Source: Ahaetulla prasina (taxonomy: Eukaryota; Chordata; Lepidosauria; Squamata; Colubridae). From it: a stretch of DNA of 64,000 nucleotides. A program made the position numbers and the translations under genes. The stretch covers positions 365,509,233 to 365,573,232 of the forward strand of contig NC_080539.1 of assembly GCF_028640845.1 (NCBI RefSeq), in the 5' to 3' direction. A model generated the notes under the pieces. That model ran no database searches. It was not told the DNA's origin and was given only the letters and a program-made list of their open reading frames with translations. Below, in pieces: positions 1-10,800 of this stretch. The stretch's first letter is position 1; each line of letters opens with the position of its first letter.

Positions 1-69
1 ATGTCACTCACATCGAGGGGCGCCTCACAAGCCTTTACTCGCCCCTCCCCTCCCAGCCACTCCTCACCT

Positions 70-485
70 CCCTGCCCGAGTTCCTTAGGGCCCCCAACAG
101 GAAGCTGTGGTTGGAGCTAAGCAGCCACCAGAAAGAGTTGGCAAAGCAGCTCAGTTCAAATTGGATCTGACCGAGAAGGAGGCTCAGCAGAAGCACCTCA
201 CTGAGGACTAGGAGCATAGGCTTTCCAAGCAGAGGGAAGACCTGTGGGAGTGCAAGGCCAGGTCACAGCGGCTGGAGGCTCAGTGGGCTGAGATGGTCAG
301 TCAGTTCCAGGCCATGATGAAGTCCCACTGGAACAAGGCCCTCTGGCTCTTCGCCACCAGTGGTGCTTCCCTCCAGCCTTCGCCCAAAGCCCTGAACAAG
401 AGGCTGAAGCAGACCCCAAGTCAGAATTTCTGCCCCCCTCCGATCCACACAAAAAGACCCCGAAGAGGGAGACTCTCTGCAGCAA
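70..485 (+). pseudogene. Broken coiled-coil gene fragment, centrobin-like (tentative)
   Basis: Conceptual translation gives a charged coiled coil rich in E, K, Q and L, followed by a QAMMKSHW-type segment and a proline/serine stretch. From memory this order resembles the part of centrobin (CNTROB) where a coiled coil is followed by an LQAMLQAHW-like motif. The reading frame shifts near position 155, and an in-frame TAG sits at 209-211 within a TEDY-like context, so it cannot encode the full segment. No GT-AG interruptions are evident over about 400 bp, which favours a processed retrocopy. It lies inside the last visible DDX49 intron but on the opposite strand. It does not look like HOMER3, the expected neighbour. 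The parent gene is a guess; that it is broken coding sequence is firmer. Confidence 0.4.
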
Positions 486-538
486 CACAAATATTCATTG
501 CATGTATCCATCCCAGGGGCCATAGTTTGAGGACCCCT

Positions 539-639
539 GATTTAGTGCTATATAAAAAATGCAAATAATTTTTCTGTGGACCACCAAAATTTTCTCACGG
601 ACCACCAGTGGTCCATGGACCACCAGTTGGTGACCGCTG
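539..639 (-). mobile_element. hAT-like element fragment (GGTCACCAAC-TIR family)
   Basis: On the minus strand it starts with CAGCGGTCACCAACTGGTG and continues through tandem TGGTCC motifs to a TTATTTGCATTTTTTATA segment. The same order occurs at about 60107-60190 and 61000-61196, where the far end (GGTTGGTGACCCCTG) is also preserved. Confidence 0.6.
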
Positions 640-1036
640 TTTTAGGGGCTGGGGGCATGCATGGAAGGCACATACGCAAGTAAAATACATGTGCAGAAGG
701 CTGGGCGCATGCGCAGAAGGCACGCGGGCGGGACGAACCGGTTGTAAAACTAAGTGAAATCCACCTCTGGTGTAAACCCACATGTTACGCTTGGCAAACA
801 ATGGTCTCTCAGCCTGTGTCCTGGCTAACCAGCGTGTTTATTCTGAAGCCATGGTTTAGCACATTGAAGCAAGCCAGCCATGAAGTAATTGTGGTATCTG
901 GAGAAAACCAGAGATGGAAACTCGCAGCACAACCATAGGAACCTGCAAGCTTGCCTGCCTGCTTGCTTTATAGTAATTGTAATCAATTGTAATAGTAATT
1001 TATACTAATCAAAAAAAAAAAGAAAGGAAAAGCGTA

Positions 1037-1223
1037 GGGTCTTTGGTGCTCTCTAAACTTGGTATTTTTCTTGCAGACGTTTCATTACCCAAGTAGGCAA
1101 CATCATCAGTGCTAGAAGAGGATGAGATTTGTGGGAAGGGGGAGGAGGAAGAGAGGAAGGAAGGAAGGGAGAGAGAAAGGAAAGGAAAGGAAAGGAAGAA
1201 AGGAAAGAAGAGAGAGAGAGGGA

Positions 1224-1299
<76 letters not shown>

Positions 1300-1390
1300 A
1301 GACCGTGGGGTCCTTGGTGCTCTCTAAGCTTGGTATTTTTCTTGCAAACGTTTCATTACCCAACTAGGTAACATCATCAGTGCTAGAAGG
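1037..1390. repeat. 80-bp direct repeats flanking a (GAAA)n tract
   Basis: Near-identical segments at about 1037-1115 and 1306-1390 (both containing GGTATTTTTCTTGCA and ACATCATCAGTGCTAGAAG) flank a purine tract at 1140-1300 that passes from GGAA to pure GAAA. The tract yields long Lys/Glu-Arg ORFs that are not genes. Confidence 0.85.
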
Positions 1391-1458
1391 GAATGGGTGG
1401 TTGGCCTATATCAGTGGCCTGCCCTGTTAATAAGTTCTTGGTAGTCTGTTCTAGCCTA

Positions 1459-1610
1459 CTGGTCTCCAACCTGGGCAACTTTACGACTTGTGGACTTCAA
1501 CTCCCAGAATTCCCCAGCCAGCAAAGCAAATTTCCAGAGCAAAGCTGGCTGGGGAACTCTGGGAGTTGTAGTCCGCCAAGGCTTAATGTTGCCAAGGTTG
1601 GAGACCCCTG
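1459..1610. mobile_element. Palindromic hAT MITE copy
   Basis: Left arm GGTCTCCAACCTGGGCAAC, the characteristic CTTCAACTCCCAGAATTCC block, then the complementary right arm ending GTTGGAGACCCCTG. A further right-arm relic lies at 1668-1712. Confidence 0.8.
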
Positions 1611-1759
1611 GAATAAACAGCATCTCTCCCTAGGGAAGGATGCTCCAGTGCCCTAGAAGGTGGGGAATCCCAGAGGAAGTCCCTAAGTCGTAAAGTTGCC
1701 CAGATTAGAGACCCCTGTTTCTATTGGTTGCTGGCAGCAAGAGGATTCTTCCACCTTAC

Positions 1760-1831
1760 CTTTCCTTCCAGGATCAGCTGTTTCCGCTTATTGATTTCCT
1801 TCTTTTCATCAAAATCGGTTGCCTCCAGTCT
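1760..1831 (-). CDS. DDX49: DDX49 exon 12 (last exon in window)
   Basis: Encodes [20 protein letters not shown], then LEGK; 24 codons in phase 0 with donor GTAAGG. No match to the expected next exon (DPDLEAKRKAEL-like) was found between 1 and 1759, so that exon lies outside. Confidence 0.92.
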
Positions 1832-4800
1832 CTGAGTTTAAAACAACAGCAACAACAACAACATGTAACATTGTGAGATTACTTGATTGCTACGTTTTGA
1901 TAGAGGATCAGGAAAAGGAAGTGGACTGAAACTATCAGCCTCCAAATCAGGGGTGAAAATGCTCCCGGTTTGGACCGGATCGCCCAATCCAGTAACGATG
2001 GTGGCCGGGGGTTTGGAGAACCGGTAACAAAAATCCCTGCCCCCCCCGCCCCCGTCCAGCTGAGCCGCGCGATCATCAGAGGGTGGTTTGTTTGTTTTTT
2101 TACTTTTAAAAGCATTTTTTCTTCGGCCAAAAAAATGCTTTTAAAAGTTAAAAAAAAAAAAAGCCTCCAATGATCGGGGAGGCTCAGCTGGGATCATCAG
2201 AACCCTTTAAAAGCATTTTTTCTACAACCTCTTCGGCTGAAGAGGCTGTAAAAAATGCTTTTAAAGGGTTCTGGCGATCAGGCAACTCAGCTGGGATCGT
2301 CAGAACCCTTTAAAAGCATTTTTTCTACAACCTCTTCGGCTTTTTAAAAAAAATGCTTTTAAGCGATCCCAGCTGAGTTGCCTGATCCCCAGAGGCTTTT
2401 AAAAGCATTTTTTTCTACAATCTCTTCAGCCAGAGGTTGTAGAAAAAATGCTTTTAAAAGTTAAAAAAAAAAAAGTTGGCCACGCCCACCCGTCACATTA
2501 CCCCCACCCCCACCAAGCCACGCCCACAGAACCGGTAGTAAACCAAATTTTACATTTCACCCCTGCTCCACATCCTTCACTTGTCCAGGGAAACCATTTG
2601 GGGCACTGGGAACCAACCCTCTCCCTCTGTCCCTCCCTCCCTCCCTCCTCTCCCTCCACTTACGATCTCACATTCCCGTCGGACCACGTTCACTTGGGTG
2701 AGAATTTTTAGCACGGTTTGCTCCTTCACGGAAAACTCCTCAAGCTTCATTTCTAAAGACGGGGTGGTGGTGGTGGTGTAAGCCAGACATTGAGATGGTT
2801 AAAACAACCAACAGCAAAGCACCATCTTTTCACCACTTGTACGTGAGCATCTCTGCCATTTCATGCTACGCAGGTAGTCCTCGACTTACAACGCTTCGTT
2901 TAATGACCGACGTTAACAAAATCACTGGAAAAAGGACTGTTTTTCACACCACTGTTGCAGCATCCCCACGGTCACGCGATCAAAATTCAGACGCTTGGCA
3001 ACTGACTCCTGTTTATGATGGTCGCAGACTCCCGGGTGTGTGTGTGTGTGTTTGTGTGTCACGTGATCCCCTTTTTGCGACATTCCGACAAGCAAAGTCA
3101 GTGTGGAAGCCAGATTCATTTAACAACCGTGTTACTATCTTAACAGCTGCAACGATTCACATTACAACTGTGCCAAGAAAGGTTGTCAAATGGAGCCAAA
3201 CTCACTTTGGAGCTATGTCTCACTTAGCAGCAGGAATTGCTGGGGCTCCATTGTGGTCGTAAGGTTGAGGACTTACCTGGAGAAAAGAACCCAATTGCCT
3301 GTCTCCAGTGGAGAGAAGCACTTGGGTTTCAATGGCTGGGGACTTCCATTTATCCATTTCTTTGTTAAATTGATTTGCCGCCTATCTCCCCAAAGGGCTG
3401 CTCTAGGTCAGGGGTCTCCAAGTTTAAGCCTGGTGGACTTCAACTCCCAGAATGCAAAGCTGGCTGGGGCATTCTGGGAGTTGAAGTCCACCAGGCTTAA
3501 ACTTGCCAAGGTTGGAGACCCCTGCTCTAGGTGGCTTACAACAATAAAAAGGAAGAAAAAGGAAAGGCGTGCAAACAGAAATAAAATAATAGAACAATAA
3601 AATAAATCAATGACAAAAAGAATACAATGAGAACAAATACATCAATGTGACAACCAAAAACATGAACAGGTAGAGAGCAGAGATACTGGGCTGCAGCGGG
3701 GCTTATTTAGCTGTGCACAGATTCACAAAACCATTCTAAACCATGATTTGCAAACAACAGTCGGGTTTACGCCGGAGCTGATCCTAACTTGTTGCATTTG
3801 GCCTTTACGTAGTTATTTGTATTTATATTATTAGAAACTGCCCACCTCTGTCATAGAGCGACTCTGGACAGTGTACAAGTAGAGGTAAAAAATATAAAAG
3901 CTATATATATTGACTCAGCCTTCCATCCTTTCCGAGGTGGGTAAAATGAGGAGCCAGATTGTTGGGGGCAAGAGGCTGACTCTGTAAACCGCTTAGAGAG
4001 GGCTGTAAAAGCACTGTGAAGCAGTATATAAGCCTACACACTATTGCTATTATAATTGAAGGCAGTCAAAAAGAAGAATAAAATAAAAAGGATTGTTTTA
4101 ACCCAGTGATAAGAATAAACAACTTCCTCTAATTCTCTGGCTTCAGTACTTTTTTGTAGTTGTTGTTGTTGCATACAAATCTTTGGCTGAATGGAGCGGA
4201 GAAGGCTGGCATTACCTAACCCAGGGATGTCCAACCTCAGTAATTTTAGAGGCCTCCGGACTTCAACTCCCAGAATTCCACAGCCAGCCATGCTTCCCAA
4301 CTATGGGACCAAGCGAAACTAGTATCTTTAACATATTTTTCCAGGCTGTTTTTCCGCCCACCCCAAAATTTCCCAAAGTTTTGCAACTTACTGATCTGTT
4401 CTTCAATCGCATGGACGAGATGGATGTCGTATTGAGTCACCAGCGTGATGGCAATTCCGTGCCGACCTGAAAAGGGGGGCCATGAGAGAGACACCTAACT
4501 AAGCGGTGGGCACAGATGGCTCTTCCCCTTTTACCCTTAAGAAAGCCGGTTCTGGACAGGGCAGCTAGTCCTCAACTTACGAGCACAATTGAGCGCAACA
4601 TTTCTGTTGCCAGGTGAGGCAGTCAAGTTGAGTTTTGCCCCATTTTAACATAACATAACAGAATAACAGAGTTGGAAGGGACCTTGGAGGCCTTCTAGTC
4701 CAACCCCCTGCCCAGGCAGGAAACCCTACACCATTTCAGACAAATGGCTATCCAACATTTTCTTAAAAATTTCCAGTGTTGGAGCATTTACAACTTCTGG

Positions 4801-7800
4801 AGGCAAGTTGTTCCACTTATTGATGGTTCTAACTGTCAGGAAATTTCTCCTTAGTTCTAAGTTGCTTCTCTCCTTGATTAGTTTCCACCTATTGCTTCTT
4901 GTTCTACCCTCAGGTGCTTTGGAGAATAGTTTGACTCCCTCTTCTTTGTGGCAGCCCCTGAGATATTAAAAGACTGCTATCACGTCTCCCCTAGTCCTTC
5001 TTTTCATTAAACTACACATACCCAGTTCCTGCAACCGTTCTTCATATGTTTTAGCCTCCAGTCCCCTAATCATCTTTGTTGCTCTTCTCTGCACTCTTTC
5101 TAGAGTCTCCACATCTTTTTTACATCGTGGCTACCAAAATTGAATGCAGTTGAATGCAAAATTGAATGCAATTTTACCACCTTTCTTGCAGGTTCAGACA
5201 GGTTCTGGAGAACCGGTAGCAGAAAATTTGAGCAGTTCGGAGAACTGGCAAATACGACTTCTGGCTGGCCCCAGAGTGGGGTGGGAATGGTGATTTTGCA
5301 ATATCCTTCCCCCAGGAGTGGGGAGGGAATGGGGATTTTGCAGTATCCTTTCCCCAGGAGTGGGGAGGGAATGGGGATTTTGCAATATCCTTCACCTGCC
5401 ATGCCCACAGGACCGGCAGTAAAAAAAAATGGATTTCATCACTGCTTTCTTGCCACAGTTGTTAAGTGAATCACTGCAGTTGCTAGTAATATGGTTGTTA
5501 AATGAATCCGGCTTCCCCCTTGTCTTTGCGTGTCATAAGGTCGCAAAAGGTGGAGCATCGCCATCATCATAAATATGAACCAGTTTGGCCAAGCGTCTGA
5601 AATTTTGATCAGGTGACTTATTGGGATGCTGAAACGGTCATATATCTTTTTTTCCCTTGTCACTAAACAAACTGCTGTAAGTTGGGGACTACTGTAGTGC
5701 AGGGGTCTCCAACCTTGGCAACTTTAAGACTTGTGGATTTCAACTCCCAGAATTCCTCAGCCAGTTTGCTGGCTGAGGAATTCTGGGAGTTGAAGTCCAC
5801 AAGTCTTAAAGTTGCCAAGGTTGGAGACCCCTGTTGTAGTAGATTTCCCTAAGTGGCATGCATCTTCCTCAATACTTAACCAGACCCAAATGTGGCCCAC
5901 AACCTTAACCACATATCTGAGGTGCTTAAAGCTGAAGGAGGAAGAAATAATAACTATCCAATCCAGGACCATAATTTGGCAACCGGCTCACATTTATGGC
6001 TCTTTTTGCAGCATCCTAAAATCACATGACTGCGATTTTTGACTCCTCCCCACCCTCCCCGGTTTCCTGCAAAAAAATACCCATTGTTGAAAATAGATTC
6101 ATTTAACAACCACGGTGTTTGCTTAACAACTGATGCAAAAAGGTTATGGGCGCGATCAGGTGGTCACCCGCTTAACAACCTCGACTTGCAATGATAGTTC
6201 TAGGTTCAATTACAGCCGTAAGGTGAGGACTACCTATAAATAGCCTTGAAGTGACGCATGCAAAGAAAAAGCACGCCGGCACATTGAAAAATTCCAATGA
6301 GAAGAAAATTCCGGCACAATCTAAAGAACAAACCAGGCATCTCCAACAGGGGTGAAATGCTCCTGGTTTGGACTGGGTCACCCGATCCGATAGCGATGGC
6401 AGTGGGGGGTTCGGAGAACCAGCAGCAAAAATCACTGCCCCCCCACCATGGCCAGCTGAGCCGCGCGAGCATCAGAGCTTTTTTTTTTACTTTTAAAAGC
6501 ATTTTTTCTTCGGCCGAAAAAATACTTTTAAAAGTAAAACAACAATAACCCTCTGATGATCACAGGGCTCAGCTGGGGGCGAGGGCAGGGATTTTAAAAG
6601 CATTTTTTTACAGCCTCTTCAGCCGAAGAAGTTGTAGAAAAAATGCTTTGAAAAGGCTGTGGCGATCCCAGCTGAGTTGCCTGATCATCAGAGGCGTTTA
6701 AAAGCATTTTTTACAATCTCTTTGGCCGAAGAGGTAGAAAAAATGCTTTTAAAAGTAAAAAAGTTAAAGTTAAAAAAAAAAAAGTTGGCCACGCCCACCC
6801 ATTACCCCCGCCACCAAGCCACACCCACAGAACCGGTAGTAACAAATTTTACATTGCACCACTGGTCTCCAACCATGGCAACTTTAAGCCTGCCAGACTT
6901 CAACTCCCAGAATTCCCCAGCCAGCAAAGCTGGCTGGGGAATTCTGGGAATTGAAGTCTACCAAGGCTTAATGTTGCCAAGGTTGGAGACCCCTGGAATA
7001 AACAGCATCTCTCCCTGGGCAAGGATGCTCCATTGCCCTAGAAGGTGGGGAATCACAGAGGGAGGCCTCTTTCTAAAGGTCAGTTCAAATGTCAATCAAA
7101 GTGGGCCCTGAAGTCGCAAAGTGCACAAAACTCTTAAGGATTCCTGCTGCTTCGAAAGGGATCGAATCAGTCTGAAAGGACAAATGGATTTGAAGCAATG
7201 AAGAGGAAACCCCCTTACCAGCTCGCGCTGTTCGGCCTACCCTGTGGATGTAGATTTTGGGGAGTCCAGGTGTGTTGTGATTGAGGACTACTTGGACGGT
7301 GGGAATGTCAAGCCCCCTAAATCCAAAAGAAAGAACATATAGAAGACGGTTAAGCTCGGCATCCCACCTAATCTGGGACATGCCCCCTTTCTTCTGCACC
7401 TGTTTTAGCCCCAGGCTGGCTTCACTCACCTGGCAGCTACATCGGTAGCTATTAAGATCTTAAAGACACTCGATTTGAATTTGGCCAGCGCTGCAAAACG
7501 TTGTTTCTGAGCCCCCCCCAAAAAAAAGAGAGAAGGAAAAAGAACATCATCAGGGCTGGAAACTGCTTTTTATCAAGTTTTGCTTTCTCTCTGCCAATGG
7601 CCACTTGCTGGGGATTCGCATGAGAAGAGAGGATTCTGCAGGCTGAAGGATCGGCTTTACTTGGGATACTGGGAACTAATTTCCTACATGTGAGGTTGCT
7701 GTTGAGGTCCGCCAGCAGCCTGTGGAGCTGGCAACGGAGGCAAACAACAATGAGGCTGAGGAAGAGCATGGGCCACTCCTGGAGGCTGGGGAAGGCCCGG

Positions 7801-10800
7801 ATGAGGGCTCTGCGTCAGAGGCAGAGGTGGGGTCAGGGCCATCGGGGAGTGAGGTGCGAACTCCAAAGCCTCCAGAGGCTGACAGTAGTGAGGCAGCGGA
7901 ACAGGAGGAGCCTGTTCATAATGCACACATGAGAAGAGCTGCCAGAAGCCAAGGGCTGCTCAAGCAAAGAGGATGACTCAGGAGTAGGGCCAAGAGATGA
8001 TTGGCCCCTCCCATAAGGCTTAAAAAGACCAGCAACAGCGTTTGGGCTCTTTGCTGGAAAACAACATAGATAGCTTCGTCTTGTTGCATTTATTTTGTAT
8101 CGGTGTCTTCTGAACCTTTGCCAAGAAAGGCCTTTGGCCGTTTGCCTAATTGGACCAAGGTTGGTGATAGGACTGAAGAATTGTGTTGGGAGGAATTTGC
8201 TTTAATTTAGTTTAACTACGCTGAGAACGAAGTAATTCTCAGCTGTTCAAAGAAAGTTTGTTTGTTTTTACCTTGACTGAGTTTCCTACTACCTATTTGG
8301 GCCTGGGTCAAAACAGTTGCTTTGTTTGTTGAGTGATGGACACCCCCTGTCTCTGTGTAGAAGCACAATTGGAAACGCAGCTTAGAAACATCCTTGGGCT
8401 GGCTGAGGAATTCTGGGAGTTGGAGTCCACAAGCCTTCAAGTTGCCAAGGTTGGAGACCCCTGCTCTGGGCAGTCTTTGAAAAAGCCCTCATTGACTTAC
8501 TTGTTTCATCATTGAGTGGAGGGCCACCGATGGGAAATTGAACTTCCTCAGCATCATGTTGAGAATTTGACAGCTCCTAAAAAAGGTAGAGCAAGATGGG
8601 TGGCATATAAATTTAATAAAAATAAAATAATAAAAGCAGTCTTTGGCTACTCTTGGGTGGGGCAAGACAGCTCGTGCAGATACAACTCTGCATCTGACCA
8701 GAAACATCAGTGCCCTGCCCATCTGTCATTCAAAAGGATGCGCCAGCTCCTGATTATGTCGCAAGGCCAGTTTGATTGCTTGGTCGACGCAATTCTTTGA
8801 AGCCACAAATGATTATTAAACTTGATCGATAAGGATCTGTTTGCTAACATCCCTGGAAAGATTGACCTTGCACTGTGAGATGGGAACGAAGAGGCTGCAT
8901 TCACCTCCCCTCCGTTTTCTACTTAAGGAGAAAGACTGGCTCGCCATGAAATCGTTGCAAATGAGGCAGGGAGTTTTTGGGCCCATGTCAAACTGAAATT
9001 CTCACTTGAACACATATAGTTCAGGCTCCAATTTTCCTACTTCAGGCTATCTTAAGAGACAACCCAGCTCTCTGGAGAAAATTCTAAGGTTGGAAAAGTT
9101 GGATGGAAAGAGAAAAAGATGACCAGCAGCTAGAAGGATGGACCCAATTATACGGTAGCAGTTGGATTACCGGATAGAAAAGATTAGGTCTCTCTCATAA
9201 TCATCTTGGAGAAAAATACCAGTATTATCAAATATTCTCCAAAGCACCTGAAGGCAGAACAAGAAGCAATGGGTGGAAACTGATCAAGGAGAGAAGCAAC
9301 TTAGAACTAAGGAGAAATGTCCTGACAGTCAGAACAATTAATCAGTGGAACAACTTGCCTACAGAAGTTGTGAATGTTCCAACACTGGGAGTTTTTAAGA
9401 AAATGTTGGATAACCATTTGTCTGAAGTGGTGTAGGTTTTCCTGCCTAAGCAGGGAGTTCGACTAGTCCAGGGGTCTCCAACTTTGGTCCCTTTAAGACT
9501 TGTGGACTTCAACTCCCAGAGTTCCTCAGCCAGCTTATATTATATATCAATGTGGTCACTAGGAACCATAAAAAGATGAGGGAACATCATCCATCCAGGC
9601 GTGTACTATAAGAACTCAATTGAGAATAACCAAGGTTATTCTCATCACTATCATACTTTATTGCTTTATATACTTTATTGCAATTTTATATCCAAGATCC
9701 ATAAGGACTGTTTCTCTTCTTTATACAATATAATCCTTGAATTGTTATACCTCAGTGATGGCTAACCTTTTTGCTATCACGTCCCAAAAGCGGGGGAGCG
9801 TGGCAAGGGTGAAATGTAAAATTTGTTACTACCGGTTCTGTCGCCGTGGCTTGGTGGGGGTGGGGCAATGTGACTGGGTGGGCGTGGCTAACTTTTTTTT
9901 TTACTTTAAAAAGCATTTTTTCTATTACCTCTTCTGCCAAAGAAGTGTAAAAAAATGCTTTTAAAAGCCTGTGATGATCAGGCAACTCAGCTGGGATCGC
10001 CAGAGGAGAAAGCTTTTTTTTGGCCAAAGAGGTGTAGAAAAAATGTTTTTAAAGGGTTCTGATGATCCCAGCTGAGCCACCCAATCATCAGAGCCTTTTT
10101 TTTTACTTTTAAAAGCATTTTTTCAGCTGAAGAAAAAATGTTTATAAGTAAACAAAAAGAACAAAAAAACAAAACAACCCCTCCGATGATCACACGGCTC
10201 AGCTGGGGCGGGGGTGGGGGCAGGGATTTTTGCTACCAGTTTTCCAAACTACCCGCCGCCATCGCTATTGGATCGGGCGATCCAGTGCGAACTGGGAGCA
10301 TTTCACCCCTGGAGCGGGGGGGGGGGGTGTCACCCGTATGTGTGCCCACACCCAGGGGCCTCTGGTGGCTCAGCAGACTAAGTCTGTCTGTTATTAACAC
10401 AGCTGCTTGCAATTACTGCAAGTTCAAGTCCCACCAGGCCCAAGATTGACTCAGCCTTCCATCCTTTATAAGGTAGGTAAAATGAGGACCCAGATTTATT
10501 TATTTATTTATTTATTTATTTATTAAATTTTTATACCGCCCTTCTCCCGAAGGACTCAGGGCGGTGTACAGCCAAAAATAAAAAACAAGATATATACAAT
10601 TAAAAACAACATTTAAAACATAGCAGATTATAAAAGGCTGATAATTAAAATTTAGATTTAAAATTTTAAAATATTAACAAAACCCCAAATTAAAATTCAA
10701 CACTATTATGCCAGTCCCGCTTGAATGGATAAGTATGTTTTGAGCTCACGACGGAAGGTCCGAAGATCAGGCACTTGACGTAGGCCAGGGGGAAGTTCGT

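Noticed and set aside
1..490. Considered as the missing DDX49 last exon or HOMER3, the expected next gene
   Set aside because: Wrong strand for DDX49, no DPDLEAKRK-like tail, and no EVH1 or HOMER coiled-coil resemblance.
1109..1371. Long Lys/Glu/Arg and Phe/Leu/Ser ORFs
   Set aside because: They are frames through a (GAAA)n tract; the same happens at 52006-52260.
3409..3524. Palindrome considered as a terminator hairpin or regulatory cruciform
   Set aside because: About 20 dispersed copies with target-site duplications show that it is a transposable element.
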